Shown here one piece after another: positions 15,800-25,705 of a DNA stretch of 64,000 bases; the first letter of the stretch is position 1, and every line of letters starts with the position of its first letter. The notes below the pieces were generated by a model, which made no database searches, had not been told where the DNA came from, and worked only from the letters and a program-made list of their open reading frames with translations. The stretch is from Lentilitoribacter sp039986595 (GTDB taxonomy: Bacteria; Pseudomonadota; Alphaproteobacteria; Rhizobiales; Rhizobiaceae). The DNA lies in the NCBI GenBank assembly GCA_039986595.1, contig JBDWQJ010000005.1, forward strand, positions 124,001 to 188,000, in the 5' to 3' direction. The position numbers and the translations under genes were made by a program.

Positions 15800-18670
15800 T
15801 TATTCAGCTTCTAAAACGCGGGCTAAAGCTTCGTTCAACTTGGCTATTTGCCCTTCGAGTTCGGTGAGTCGCTCTCGTTCAGCGGCAACAACATCAGGCC
15901 GAGCATTGGCAACAAACTTTTCGTTGTTCAACTTACCATTTACCTTACCCAAATCACCTTCAACCTTACCGATTGCTTTCTCTAAACGCGCTTTTTCTGC
16001 ATCAAGATCAATCAGAGCACCAAGCGGAAGGCTATAGGTTGTTTCCGCAACCACAATCTGCGCAGCTCCTTTGGTGACTTCACCATCAAGAACGATGTCC
16101 TCAACTCTCGCAAGAAGTTTGATCGCGGGTAAGTGGCGCATCAGTTGATCTTTTGTTGCATCATCTGACTGAGTGACATGCAATGGTGCTTTAGATGATG
16201 GCGGTACATTCATTTCTGAACGAACTGAACGTAAACCTGAGACCAAATCAATCAGCCAATTGATTTCAGCAGCAGCTTCCTCATCATTAAGCTCAAGTGT
16301 TGGCCATTCAGCGTGGCACAACAGACCTGATTTTGCGTCACCTGCTTCTGAAACAGACCACAATTCTTCAGTCATATAAGGCATGAATGGATGCATGAGG
16401 CGGTAGATGTTGTTTAAAACATAAGCAACGCATGCACGCGCTTCTGATTTTGCGTCTTCATAATCTCCTTGGAAGGTCGGCTTTAAAAGTTCCAAATACC
16501 AGTCACAAACTTGGTTCCATACAAACCGATAAAGCGCAGAACCTGCATCATTAAAGCGATAGGTCTCAATGCCCTTTGTAACTTCAGAAACTGCAGCTGA
16601 TAATTCAGTTAAAATCCAACGGTTAACCTGAAGCTTAGCATTTTCAGGTTTGAAATCTGGATCAAGTGCCGCACCATTCATTTCCGCAAAGCGTGTCGCA
16701 TTCCAAAGCTTGGTGCCGAAATTGCGATATCCTTCAATACGCGCTGTATCAAGGCGAATGTCACGCCCCTGAGCTGCCATAATAGCCAATGTAAAACGAA
16801 CAGCATCCACACCATATTCATCAAACAGTTCCATTGGATCGAGGCCATTACCCTTCGACTTGGACATTTTTTGCCCATTTTTATCCAACACAAGCGCGTG
16901 GATATAAATTGTGTGGAACGGTTCAACCGGATTGCCTTCTTCATCTTTCATGAAGTGAAGGCCAGACATCATCATCCGCGCTACCCAGAAGAAAATAATA
17001 TCAAACGCTGTCATTAAAACATCTGTTTGATAATAAGTTTCAAGCTCAGGCGTCTTTTCCGGCCAACCAAGCGTTGAAAACGGCCAAAGAGCGGATGAGA
17101 ACCATGTATCTAACACATCTTCTTCACGTCTTAGAACAACACCCTCTCCTGCTTGAGCTTGGGCTTCTTCTTCAGATTTGGCAACATAAACATTATCATC
17201 TTTATCATACCAAGCTGGGATTTGATGGCCCCACCACAATTGGCGAGAAATACACCAAGGCTGGATATTTTCCATCCAATTGTAATATGTATTTTCCCAT
17301 GATTTTGGGACGAAATTTGTGCGCCCTTCTTTAACAGACGCAAGCGCAGGCTTGGCAAGTTCAGATGCTTCAACAAACCACTGATCAGTAATCATTGGCT
17401 CGATGACAACTTTTGAACGGTCGCCAAATGGCTGCATGATTTTCTTGTTCTCGACATAAGGAATTTCATTTCCTTCGTCGTCCTTAGTCATCACGGCTAA
17501 GCCTTCAGCATTGATATCAGCGATAACTTTTTTCCGCGCTTCAAAGCGATCAAGACCGCGATATTCTTCCGGTACGAGATTTATCTCATCAATATCAGCT
17601 TCACTTGGTAATGTACCGCTTTCAACAATGGCTTTCGCCTTCGCAGCTTCATCAGCGTAAGGGGCACCATCTGCGCGCATGGAAGCATCTGTCGCCATAA
17701 GACGATAAAGCGGTATCTTGTTGCGCTTTGCGACTTGATAATCATTAAAGTCGTGCGCACCCGTAATTTTCACCGCACCCGAACCAAAATCTTTATCAGG
17801 ATATTCATCTGTTATGATTGGGATGAAACGACGATGCTCTTTTGGACCCACTGGAATTTCGCACAGTTTTCCAACAATTGGCGCATAGCGTTCATCGGAT
17901 GGATGAACCGCAACAGCGCCATCACCAAGCATGGTTTCAGGACGAGTTGTTGCAATGGAGATATAATCACGCGTTTCGCGCAATGTTACATTTCCATCCT
18001 CATCTTTCTCAACATATTCGTAGGTCGCACCATCAGCCAATGGATATTTGAAGTGCCACATATGACCATCGACTTCGATATTCTCAACTTCAAGATCAGA
18101 AATTGCAGTTTCAAACATCGGGTCCCAATTGACCAATCGTTTGCCACGATAAATCAAACCATCATTATAGAGCTTAACAAAGACCTCTAATACTGCTTTT
18201 GATAGCCCTTCATCCATGGTGAAGCGTTCTCGCGACCAATCACAAGACGCGCCAAGACGTTTCAACTGGTCAAAAATTTGACCACCGGTATCAGCTTTCC
18301 AGTCCCATACTTTCTCGATAAATGCTTCACGACCGAGTTCTCGGCGCGTTGGTAACCCCTTCGCGGCCAGGTCTTTTTCCACAGCCAGCTGCATTGCAAT
18401 ACCTGCATGGTCCATGCCCGGTTGCCAGAGCACGTTCTTACCCTGCATCCGGTTATAGCGGATCATAATATCCTGCAAAGTATTATTAAGAGCATGCCCC
18501 ATATGCAAGGAGCCATTTACATTTGGCGGCGGAATGACGATGCAATATGGATCCGCACCTTCTTTTGCGCCAGCGCCAGCTTTAAAAGCCTCTGCCTCAT
18601 CCCAAGTTTTTGCAATTTTCGGCTCAACAGAAGCCGCGTCATAGTTTTTTTCAAGCATTTTGATAGCCAA
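15800..18670 (-). CDS. valS: Valyl-tRNA synthetase
   Basis: Class I synthetase, 956 residues. PPPNVNGSLHMGHALNNT (48-64) carries the HIGH box, and KNGQKMSKSKGNGLDP near residue 600 the KMSKS loop. The editing (CP1) domain between them includes SIATTRPETMLGD. The C-terminal 65 residues are the tRNA-binding coiled coil (DLDAEKARLEKAIGKVEG...). It follows popZ on the same strand, a linkage also seen in other alphaproteobacteria. Confidence 0.98.
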   Translation of the reverse strand: MAIKMLEKNYDAASVEPKIAKTWDEAEAFKAGAGAKEGADPYCIVIPPPNVNGSLHMGHALNNTLQDIMIRYNRMQGKNVLWQPGMDHAGIAMQLAVEKDLAAKGLPTRRELGREAFIEKVWDWKADTGGQIFDQLKRLGASCDWSRERFTMDEGLSKAVLEVFVKLYNDGLIYRGKRLVNWDPMFETAISDLEVENIEVDGHMWHFKYPLADGATYEYVEKDEDGNVTLRETRDYISIATTRPETMLGDGAVAVHPSDERYAPIVGKLCEIPVGPKEHRRFIPIITDEYPDKDFGSGAVKITGAHDFNDYQVAKRNKIPLYRLMATDASMRADGAPYADEAAKAKAIVESGTLPSEADIDEINLVPEEYRGLDRFEARKKVIADINAEGLAVMTKDDEGNEIPYVENKKIMQPFGDRSKVVIEPMITDQWFVEASELAKPALASVKEGRTNFVPKSWENTYYNWMENIQPWCISRQLWWGHQIPAWYDKDDNVYVAKSEEEAQAQAGEGVVLRREEDVLDTWFSSALWPFSTLGWPEKTPELETYYQTDVLMTAFDIIFFWVARMMMSGLHFMKDEEGNPVEPFHTIYIHALVLDKNGQKMSKSKGNGLDPMELFDEYGVDAVRFTLAIMAAQGRDIRLDTARIEGYRNFGTKLWNATRFAEMNGAALDPDFKPENAKLQVNRWILTELSAAVSEVTKGIETYRFNDAGSALYRFVWNQVCDWYLELLKPTFQGDYEDAKSEARACVAYVLNNIYRLMHPFMPYMTEELWSVSEAGDAKSGLLCHAEWPTLELNDEEAAAEINWLIDLVSGLRSVRSEMNVPPSSKAPLHVTQSDDATKDQLMRHLPAIKLLARVEDIVLDGEVTKGAAQIVVAETTYSLPLGALIDLDAEKARLEKAIGKVEGDLGKVNGKLNNEKFVANARPDVVAAERERLTELEGQIAKLNEALARVLEAE

Positions 18671-18785
18671 TTATGGAGAAATGAAATTTTCCACCTTCGT
18701 AAATCCCAAGCAGGGTAATAAGTCAAGTTTTCAACGGATTGCAGAGGCAAATTCGCAGGTGAGAATACATAAAAAGAAAAAGGGT

Positions 18786-18812
18786 ATAAAAAAAGGCCGC
18801 TAAAGCGACCTT
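18786..18812 (-). terminator. Intrinsic terminator after popZ
   Basis: On the minus strand AAGGTCGC-TTTA-GCGGCCTT forms an 8-bp stem (one G-U pair) followed by a run of seven T. It lies about 25 bases after the popZ stop, so popZ and valS are probably separate transcripts. Confidence 0.8.
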
Positions 18813-18835
18813 CTAATAAAATTATAGAATATGCT

Positions 18836-19462
18836 TTAGCTTTCCTGACCACCACGTGCGACGCGTTCGATTTCTTCACGCACAAGCTTTTCCACCAAGC
18901 CAGGTAGATTGTTATCAAGCCATTCTTGCAACATTGGTTTAAGCAAATCGTTTGCCATATCTTCCAAAGACTGAGATGAACTTGCCGTAATTGCTTCGTT
19001 CAACTGCGCAAATGAAGCCGCAACCTTTGCCTTTGGCCCCGCAGAGATAAGCGCAGAATTAGCCAATGTTTGAGTGTCGGCAGCATCTTCCGACGCGACA
19101 GCTTCCAAAATTTCAGACTGAGCAACTGGTGTTTCAGGCGCTGAAACAACTTCACGCGCTCTTTCAGGTGCTGATGTTAACTCACCCTGATCCGAAACTG
19201 CTGAATGCTCGGCAGTAGCTGAAGCTGCTTGCTGAATTGGCTCAGCCTTGATTTCAGGTGCAGGCTCTGCAGGCGTTGCTTTAACAGGCGCCGTTTCAAC
19301 AGGCTCATGCGCCACAACTTCTTCAACCACCGGTTCATCAATCACTTCTGCAGGAGCTGATGCATCTTCGCCACTATCATCATTACTTTGAATGATCTTG
19401 CGGATAGAAGACAAGATGTCTTCCATGGATGGTTCTTCGCGTTGTGCAGGAGCTTGAGACAT
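18836..19462 (-). CDS. popZ: PopZ-like polar organising protein (DUF2497)
   Basis: The N-terminal motif EEPSMEDILSSIRKIIQSNDD and the C-terminal block LEDMANDLLKPMLQEWLDNNLPGLVEKLVREEIERVARGG are the two conserved ends of PopZ. They flank a Pro/Glu/Ala-rich disordered middle (about residues 30-140). In Caulobacter and Agrobacterium PopZ self-assembles at cell poles and anchors ParB/centromere complexes; in Agrobacterium it marks the growing pole. The position immediately before valS fits the family's genomic context. The 208-residue length is typical. The function is inferred from the family. Confidence 0.85.
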   Translation of the reverse strand: MSQAPAQREEPSMEDILSSIRKIIQSNDDSGEDASAPAEVIDEPVVEEVVAHEPVETAPVKATPAEPAPEIKAEPIQQAASATAEHSAVSDQGELTSAPERAREVVSAPETPVAQSEILEAVASEDAADTQTLANSALISAGPKAKVAASFAQLNEAITASSSQSLEDMANDLLKPMLQEWLDNNLPGLVEKLVREEIERVARGGQES

Positions 19463-19615
19463 TTATTTCACCTAATTCATACAAATGGAAACGAAATGAT
19501 AATTTCGAATCACGTTAGATCATTTAATTGTATAGGAAAATTGCCTGTTCTGAACATTGCGAGTTTATACACTACTTTTCGTAGGGTGTGGATAGATATT
19601 CAATCGGGCAAATAA

Positions 19616-20017
19616 TCAAATCGTTTTTGGCTGCAACAAGTCCCATTTGTTGCCAAACGGATCTTCAAATACGACGACTTTCGCATATACCTCATTGCGA
19701 GGCTCTTCCAAAAACGTCACACCCTTTTCACGCATAGTTGCATAATCTTGATCAAATTGGTCCGTTCGAAGGAAAAACCCAACACGACCACCCGTTTGTT
19801 GACCAATATTTGCGATTTGCGCATCGGTATCCGCTTTTGCAAGCAAAATTGAGGAAGAGTTAGCGTCTATAGGCTTGGGCGCAACCAATACCCAACGTTT
19901 GGTGTCAGACAATTTGGTGTCTTCAACCAGCTCAAAACCAAGTAAGTTTACATAAAAATCAATCGCACGATCATAGTCATCGACCAACAGCGTTACCGCA
20001 GATATTAATTGTGCCAC
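19616..20017 (-). CDS. VOC (glyoxalase/bleomycin-resistance) family protein
   Basis: 133 residues with the VOC paired beta-alpha-beta-beta-beta modules: SAVTLLVDDYDRAIDFYVNLLGFELVED opens the first, and RVGFFLRTDQFDQDYATMREKGV and VVFEDPFGNKWDLLQP the second. The terminal Glu-type metal ligand position reads WDLLQP, so metal binding is uncertain. Substrate unknown. It lies 35 bases upstream of nothing obvious on its 3' side and is followed upstream by tolC on the same strand. Confidence 0.85.
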   Translation of the reverse strand: MAQLISAVTLLVDDYDRAIDFYVNLLGFELVEDTKLSDTKRWVLVAPKPIDANSSSILLAKADTDAQIANIGQQTGGRVGFFLRTDQFDQDYATMREKGVTFLEEPRNEVYAKVVVFEDPFGNKWDLLQPKTI

Positions 20018-20052
20018 ATATCACCCAAGATAATTAGTCTTCAACACGCGCC

Positions 20053-21393
20053 CTAGTCTTCAACAACGCGCAAACCAAACCACTTGTCTTTAACAGCTTG
20101 ATAATGGCGATCAGGATCATAGCGGGAAACCTTGAGCTTCAAATAATCAACAGTCAAAAGCCCCATTGCTGCAAGAGTTGAATAGCTAGAGACAACCGCA
20201 TTTCGTTGAGATTGTACAATGCTTTCACGTGCACTTAGAACTGATTGCTGGGCGTTTAATACATCCAACGTTGTTCTTTGGCCAACACGACGTTCCTCCA
20301 TCACACCACTCAAGGCAAGTTGCGCAGCATTAAGCTCAGCGCGATTTGCAGCCAATGTGGCATTAGCTGATTCGTAATTCACCCAATTTGCAACAATGGA
20401 TTGCTCAACACTTCTTCGCGTTGATTGAACTTGAGCTTTTCGCTGCTCCAAAGTCTGCTTGGCGCGACGAACCTGCGCATGATTTGCACCACCTGAATAG
20501 ATTGGCACAGATAAAGTACCAGTTAATGTGGATGTTCGAACATCAGAATCACTTTGAGATACTGATCCTTCAACAGAAACACCCGGCAACAAAGCCGCTT
20601 TATTTGCTTTAATCTGGAATTCAGCAGCATCAGCATTATATTGCGCAGCTTCCACTGATGGGTGGGCTGACAAACCTCGAGCAACAGCGCTGTCGAGGTT
20701 TTTAGGCAACAAACGCGCAATTGTTTTTGGTTGCGAAATCTTACGCGGTGTTGCACCAACAATTTGCACATAAACAGCGGAAGATGATTTTGCCTGGGCG
20801 ATCGCAGCCGTTAAAGAAGCTTTCGCGGAAGCGAGTTGCGCTTGTGCTTGGCTCACATCTGTTCGAGTGCCCTCACCCACACGCAACCGAGATTGCGCTG
20901 CATTCAGCTGCTCTTGTAAAAACTTGATATTCTGACGGCGGATGGACACAAGTTGGTTATCGCGCGCTAAATTTGCATAAGCTTGCGCAGCCGATTGCAA
21001 GATGCTGATCTCAGTCGATGTTAGATTTTCGCGTCCAGCAAACACAGCAGATTTCGCTGCACCAACATTGTTTTTTGTCGCAAAGCCGTCAAACAATTGT
21101 TGTGTGATACTGACCGTACCAGTCAAACTATTAGATGTCGTTCCGTTAATGTCTGTGACAGCACCTACAACAGAACCTGAAACAGTCGGACGATAGCCCG
21201 ATTTTGCTATGGCAACACCCTCATCAGTTGCGCGCAACCCGGCGCGAGCTGCTGCCAAATCAGGGTTGTTGTCATAAGCGCGCGACATTGCACCTGTAAT
21301 GGTTTCACTATTTGCAATACCGCTAGTTGCCAACATCAGCGGCAAACACAACAACATCACACCTGAGGATTTTTTGAGAATTTTCCAAGCCAT
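20053..21393 (-). CDS. tolC: TolC family outer-membrane efflux protein (first copy)
   Basis: Outer-membrane channel for type I secretion and RND efflux. A signal peptide (MAWKILKKSSGVMLL... TSGIANS) precedes two outer-membrane efflux repeats: AMSRAYDNNPDLAAARAGLRATDEGV at the first, and GVMEERRVGQRTTLDVLNAQQSVLSARE in the second. Start 21393 is chosen because it begins a clean signal peptide; upstream codons in the same frame are not plausible. A paralogue lies at 37466-38809 and shares the same C-terminal pattern DKWFGLR. It is downstream of the isoaspartyl methyltransferase gene, as in rhizobia. Confidence 0.93.
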   Translation of the reverse strand: MAWKILKKSSGVMLLCLPLMLATSGIANSETITGAMSRAYDNNPDLAAARAGLRATDEGVAIAKSGYRPTVSGSVVGAVTDINGTTSNSLTGTVSITQQLFDGFATKNNVGAAKSAVFAGRENLTSTEISILQSAAQAYANLARDNQLVSIRRQNIKFLQEQLNAAQSRLRVGEGTRTDVSQAQAQLASAKASLTAAIAQAKSSSAVYVQIVGATPRKISQPKTIARLLPKNLDSAVARGLSAHPSVEAAQYNADAAEFQIKANKAALLPGVSVEGSVSQSDSDVRTSTLTGTLSVPIYSGGANHAQVRRAKQTLEQRKAQVQSTRRSVEQSIVANWVNYESANATLAANRAELNAAQLALSGVMEERRVGQRTTLDVLNAQQSVLSARESIVQSQRNAVVSSYSTLAAMGLLTVDYLKLKVSRYDPDRHYQAVKDKWFGLRVVED

Positions 21394-21440
21394 AACTAAT
21401 AATCTACCTGATAAACAGTTTACGCGATTTTTTAAACAAT

Positions 21441-21455
21441 GGGGGTATTGCCCCC
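21441..21455 (-). terminator. GGGGG/CCCCC hairpin between pcm and tolC
   Basis: GGGGG-TATTG-CCCCC forms a 5-bp all-GC stem; on the minus strand it is followed after ATTG by TTTAAAAAA. It may attenuate or terminate transcription from the upstream methyltransferase gene, or lie in the tolC leader. Weak support because the U-run is interrupted. Confidence 0.4.
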
Positions 21456-21528
21456 GCAATGCAACACGCGGGCGCTCACTTTTAAATTTCTTAATGAAAC
21501 GTTGCTTATTAGCAACAAGTCAGATGTC

Positions 21529-22188
21529 TTAGAATACAAACTCAGCTGTACGCTCAAACCCCGGCAATGCAGGGATTGCACTGTTAAATAGTTTGCGAGA
21601 CGATACTGCACCGCTCTCTTTTTGGAAGACAAAAGCTTGCGCGGCCAAACCATGGCCAATGACCGCGATCAAACGACCACCTTCAGCCAATTGATCAAAG
21701 AGTGATGCAGGTTCAATTTCAATCGCGCCATTTACAAAAATCACATCAAAAGGACCCGATGCTTTGTGGCCTTGAGATAGCGCCCCTGTCACAACACTTA
21801 CATTGTCATAACCGCCGTCTGTCAAAGCGCTCTTTGCTGTTTCAGCAAGTGCATTATCAACTTCCAAGGCTGTGACTTTATCAGCCATTGAAGACAACAC
21901 CGCAGCAACATAGCCGGTGCCCGTTCCAACTTCTAATACATTGTCGGAAGATATAACTTCAGCAGCTTGAAGAAGTTTCGCCAATGGAGACGGTTCAAGG
22001 ATAAACCGATCTGCTGTCTCAAGCTCAATATCCGTATCGATATAGGCAAGTGGCTTAGCACTTTCAGGAACAAATTTTTCGCGCGGCACAGAAAGCAGAG
22101 AATCTAACAATTCATGGGCTGTCACGTCAGTTGTTCTGATTTGATTATCAACCATACGCTGGCGCGCAGTCGCAAAATCGATTTCCAT
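21529..22188 (-). CDS. pcm: Protein-L-isoaspartate O-methyltransferase family protein
   Basis: SAM-dependent methyltransferase of the COG2518 type. RMVDNQIRTTDVTAHELLDSLL and VPREKFVP are family hallmarks; the SAM-binding motif I is VLEVGTGTGYVAAVL (84-98) and the acidic motif II is in VTALEVDNALAETA. Canonical enzymes repair isoaspartyl residues in damaged proteins. The alphaproteobacterial subgroup next to tolC is usually annotated the same way, but its substrate has rarely been tested. 219 residues, normal length. Confidence 0.88.
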   Translation of the reverse strand: MEIDFATARQRMVDNQIRTTDVTAHELLDSLLSVPREKFVPESAKPLAYIDTDIELETADRFILEPSPLAKLLQAAEVISSDNVLEVGTGTGYVAAVLSSMADKVTALEVDNALAETAKSALTDGGYDNVSVVTGALSQGHKASGPFDVIFVNGAIEIEPASLFDQLAEGGRLIAVIGHGLAAQAFVFQKESGAVSSRKLFNSAIPALPGFERTAEFVF

Positions 22189-22347
22189 GTTTTATCTCCA
22201 AGAATAGTCTTTAATGTCTCTTACTTCGACACCATTCGAGTTTCAAGGTCGCAATAGCGTCATGCAATAGGTTTTTGAGGCTTATTCTCAGTTTAAATGC
22301 GAATGTTGCCAGATGAAAGCTATTGTAGGTTTATTTCAAAGGAAATT

Positions 22348-22421
22348 TGGAGGCCTCGCCCGGAATCGAACCGGGGTTGACGGATTTGCAATCCGCTGCG
22401 TAACCACTCCGCCACGAGGCC
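22348..22421 (-). tRNA. tRNA-Cys (GCA)
   Basis: Read on the minus strand, GGCCTCG at the 5' end pairs with CGAGGCC before discriminator T and an encoded CCA. The anticodon loop reads TTGCAAA with anticodon GCA. A GGTTCGATTCC T-arm and a D-arm with GGAGTGGTTACG are present. 74 nt with CCA. Confidence 0.96.
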
Positions 22422-22622
22422 TCACAATACCCAGCATGGTTAAAATGCGGGCGTGAAGCGCTGATAAAACGAGATTTAGTTTAAAGCAAGGACAAAATTG
22501 CCCAAATGCCCGCAAAAATGGGTTTCTGACCTTTCTAAAAATAATATTTCATTTTTTTCAATAAAACACTTGGCAAATGAGATATCTTTTTGTTATAGCC
22601 CGTCCGTCCGAAGTGATAATGT

Positions 22623-22697
22623 TCCCCGGTAGCTCAGTGGTAGAGCAGTTGACTGTTAATCAATTGGTCGCAAGTTCGAATCTTGCCCGGGGAGCCA
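22623..22697 (+). tRNA. tRNA-Asn (GTT)
   Basis: TCCCCGG pairs with CCGGGGA, followed by discriminator G and encoded CCA. The anticodon loop CTGTTAA carries GTT. The T-arm is AAGTTCGAATCTT and the D-arm TAGCTCAGTGGTAGAGC. 75 nt with CCA. Confidence 0.97.
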
Positions 22698-22807
22698 CTT
22701 CGACAAACCTCCCAACATATTAGAGAATTTTAGAAGTCCGCCTCTGATCGACTTTATCGTTTTTATAAATAAAGTTGCAGGATTTATAACTTTTTCATTG
22801 AAACTTT

Positions 22808-22837
22808 TGATCTAGCGTTCGCGTTACTACGTAAAGA
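22808..22837 (+). promoter_or_regulatory. Candidate ECF (RpoE/ChrR-type) promoter of the photolyase operon
   Basis: TGATCT (22808-22813), a 16-base spacer, then CGTAAAGA (22830-22837). This resembles the -35 TGATCC and -10 CGTA-type elements recognised by group ECF11 sigma factors of the singlet-oxygen response. The same arrangement with identical 16-base spacing precedes the ChrR-like gene on the other strand at 29374-29403. It is 81 bases before the phrB start. Sequence pattern seen directly; sigma assignment inferred. Confidence 0.6.
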
Positions 22838-22917
22838 ATTTCATACAAACCAACAATGGCGCCTAACGAAGCGATCAGAATTGGTTATTTAAAATAATAT
22901 GTTAGACTAAAGGGCAG

Positions 22918-24345
22918 ATGATGAGCGAAACAACAGCGACAACCGCTATAATATGGTTTCGTAATGATTTACGTCTGTCAGACAATTCAGCCTTGATTAA
23001 AGCTTGCCAGCATCAAAACGTAGTCCCACTCTACATATATGATAAAGACGCAGCTCGTAAATTAGGTGCTGCTAAACAACTATGGCTCCATCACGCACTT
23101 GAAAATTTGGCTGTTAACCTTCGCGAAGTTGGTTCAGAACTGATTCTGCGCGATGGAACTGAAAAATCCGTACTCGAAAGTGTAATTACTGAAACCGATG
23201 CAAAAGCCGTTTATTGGAATCGTAGATACGAGCCACAAGCCATAGAAAAAGACATTGCACTTAAAAGTGACCTTAAAGACCGCGGATTGATGGTTGAGAG
23301 CTTTAAAGGCCACTTGTTACATGAACCAACACATCTAACCACAAAAGCAGGTACGCCATTTAAAGTGTTCACCCCGTTTTGGAGAACTTTGGACGCAACA
23401 ATTGTAGTGCAAGTCCCCTATCCTGCTCCAGAGAGGGTTCCACAGCTTCCACAAAAGCTTGAAAGCGCAACACTTGATTCGCTTGGGCTGCTGCCAACAC
23501 AACCAAACTGGTCCGGCAGTATTGTTGAGAAATTCACTCCCGGGGAATCAACTGCGCAAACAATTCTGCATGACTATTTAGATAACGATGTAAGCAAATA
23601 TAAAGACCAGCGAGATTTTCCTGCGCTTGATGCGACATCAAAGCTCTCGCCTTACCTGACTTTTGGCGAAATATCACCGCGTCAAATCTGGCATGCAAGT
23701 GAGAACGTCTCCGGCGCTCAGCCCTTTAGACGGCAGCTCGCTTGGCGTGATTTTTCATACCATCTTTTGTTTCATAACCCGGGGCTTGATCAGGTCAATT
23801 TCAACAGAGCATTTGACGATTTTCAGTGGGATAAAAACGACGAGTTACTCGCCATTTGGCAAAAGGGCAAAACTGGCTATCCGATTGTTGACGCTGGTAT
23901 GCGTGAACTTTGGCAAACAGGATATATGCACAATCGAGTACGTATGATTGTGGCGTCATTTCTGACCAAGCATTTGTTGATTGATTGGCGTGAAGGCGAA
24001 AAATGGTTCTGGGACACATTGGTTGATGCTGATCCAGCAAATAATACGGCCGGCTGGCAATGGGTGGCAGGATCGGGTGCCGATGCAAGTCCATATTACC
24101 GGATTTTTAACCCCATCATCCAAGGTAAGAAATTTGATGCAGACGGCGAATATGTCAAAAAATATATTCCTGAACTTAAAAACCTAGATCCTAAATATAT
24201 TCATGCACCATGGGAAACCCCAGAAGCTGTGCTGAAATCTATATCGCTCGAATTCGGGCGCGATTATCCCAAACCAATTGTCGAGCATAGTTTTGCAAGA
24301 AACCGTGCGCTTGAGGCCTATGGTCAAATGAAACAGGCTGCATAG
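22918..24345 (+). CDS. phrB: Deoxyribodipyrimidine photolyase
   Basis: Light-driven flavoenzyme repairing cyclobutane pyrimidine dimers. The N-terminal antenna domain begins TAIIWFRNDLRLSDNSAL. The FAD-binding C-terminal half contains FRRQLAWRDFSYHLLFHNP, GYPIVDAGMRELWQTGYMHNRVRM and the class I signature NTAGWQWVAGSGADASPYYR. At 475 residues it is full length. Two consecutive ATGs (22918 and 22921) are possible starts, preceded by AAAGGG. It begins a four-gene plus-strand unit. The candidate ECF promoter upstream suggests induction by photo-oxidative stress. Confidence 0.96.
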   Translation: MMSETTATTAIIWFRNDLRLSDNSALIKACQHQNVVPLYIYDKDAARKLGAAKQLWLHHALENLAVNLREVGSELILRDGTEKSVLESVITETDAKAVYWNRRYEPQAIEKDIALKSDLKDRGLMVESFKGHLLHEPTHLTTKAGTPFKVFTPFWRTLDATIVVQVPYPAPERVPQLPQKLESATLDSLGLLPTQPNWSGSIVEKFTPGESTAQTILHDYLDNDVSKYKDQRDFPALDATSKLSPYLTFGEISPRQIWHASENVSGAQPFRRQLAWRDFSYHLLFHNPGLDQVNFNRAFDDFQWDKNDELLAIWQKGKTGYPIVDAGMRELWQTGYMHNRVRMIVASFLTKHLLIDWREGEKWFWDTLVDADPANNTAGWQWVAGSGADASPYYRIFNPIIQGKKFDADGEYVKKYIPELKNLDPKYIHAPWETPEAVLKSISLEFGRDYPKPIVEHSFARNRALEAYGQMKQAA

Positions 24346-24375
24346 GCAGATACTACAGAAGACAGAAAGAAACTC

Positions 24376-25701
24376 ATGCAAAAGAAAAAGATAGCAATTG
24401 TAGGATCTGGAATATCAGGCAGTTCGTGCGCATGGCTGCTGCGGGATAATTATGACGTAACGCTTTATGAGAAAAATAAAATAGCTGGTGGACACACTGC
24501 GACCGTCGATATTGATTATGACGGTACGCCGATTTCCGTTGACACGGGTTTCATCGTCTATAATGAACTGAATTACCCACACCTCACCGCTTTGTTTGAT
24601 CATTTAAACGTTAAAACACATGACAGCGATATGAGTTTTGCGCTTTCCCGCGATCTTGGCAAATTTGAATGGGGTGGCAGCAAACTTGCCATGCTGTTTG
24701 CACAAAAGAGCAACATCTTTCGCCCAGAATTTTTAAACATGCTGCGTGAAGTATTTCGCTTTAATAATATTTGTGTCAAAGACCGTGAGAAAGGTCATCT
24801 CAAAGGCCGCTCAATTGGGGAATATCTTATCTGGCGTGGGTTTTCTCCAGGCTTCCAAAACAATTACCTTATGCCCATGGCAGCAGCTATTTGGTCATCT
24901 TCATCCAATCAGATGATGGAATTCCCCGCGCTTCATTTTGTCAATTTCTTTGATAATCACCGCCTTTTACATCGTCGCCGACCAACTTGGCGCACGGTAA
25001 CAGGTGGAAGCAGAAACTATCTAAATAAGCTGCATCATGATTTGGGCAAACGGGTTAAACTCAATTGTGGCGTTGAAAAAGTAATACGCAGTGACAACAA
25101 AATTGAAGTCATCGATAAACATGGTCAATCGTGCATCTATGATGAGATCGTCTTTGCTTGTCATACCGACCAAATGATCAATATGTTGGATCAACCAACT
25201 ACGGCCGAAACCGAGATCGCAACGGCAATCCCTTATGGCGCCAATAAAGTCTATCTTCACAGAGATGAAACGCTGATGCCAAAACGCAAAAATGTTTGGG
25301 CATCATGGAACTATCTGTCATCATCAAAAGAAAGCAACAATGCAAATGTTGCGGTTTCTTATTGGATGAACCGACTTCAGGGTATTGATGATGATAAGCC
25401 TTTGTTTGTCACGCTTAATCCAAACAGAGCACCTGCGAAAGATCTCACATTTGGTGAGTATAATTATGATCATCCGCAATTTAGTAAAACGGCCATGATT
25501 GCTCAAAAATCGCTTGAAAGTGTGCAAGGTCAAAACTCAACATGGTTTGCAGGTGCTTGGACAGGTTCAGGTTTTCATGAGGATGGCTTGCGTAGCGCGG
25601 TTAATATCGCCAATAAACTTGGTTGCTATGCCCCATGGCAAAAACAGCCCGAAATTGCTGATTTAAGCAGCGGTTCGGAAAGAAAGTTAGAGGTAAGTTA
25701 G
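24376..25701 (+). CDS. FAD-dependent amine-oxidase-like oxidoreductase (COG2907 type)
   Basis: 441 residues. The dinucleotide-binding motif IAIVGSGISGSSCAWLL lies at the N-terminus, followed by the acidic strand end VTLYEKN, and an FAD motif at the C-terminus is GAWTGSGFHEDGLRSAV. NLMPMAAAIWSSSS-like and GFIVYNELNYPHL segments match the COG2907 group. Members cluster with DUF1365 and CFA-type genes in many proteobacteria, and this group has been linked to fatty-acid desaturation in furan fatty acid synthesis under RpoE/ChrR control in Rhodobacter. I infer a membrane-lipid oxidation role here; the substrate is not visible from sequence. Confidence 0.85.
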   Translation: MQKKKIAIVGSGISGSSCAWLLRDNYDVTLYEKNKIAGGHTATVDIDYDGTPISVDTGFIVYNELNYPHLTALFDHLNVKTHDSDMSFALSRDLGKFEWGGSKLAMLFAQKSNIFRPEFLNMLREVFRFNNICVKDREKGHLKGRSIGEYLIWRGFSPGFQNNYLMPMAAAIWSSSSNQMMEFPALHFVNFFDNHRLLHRRRPTWRTVTGGSRNYLNKLHHDLGKRVKLNCGVEKVIRSDNKIEVIDKHGQSCIYDEIVFACHTDQMINMLDQPTTAETEIATAIPYGANKVYLHRDETLMPKRKNVWASWNYLSSSKESNNANVAVSYWMNRLQGIDDDKPLFVTLNPNRAPAKDLTFGEYNYDHPQFSKTAMIAQKSLESVQGQNSTWFAGAWTGSGFHEDGLRSAVNIANKLGCYAPWQKQPEIADLSSGSERKLEVS

Positions 25702-25705
25702 CCAA

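Noticed and set aside
17735..18190. 151-codon plus-strand frame inside valS
   Set aside because: Fully contained in a certain gene on the other strand, without ribosome site or recognisable domain.
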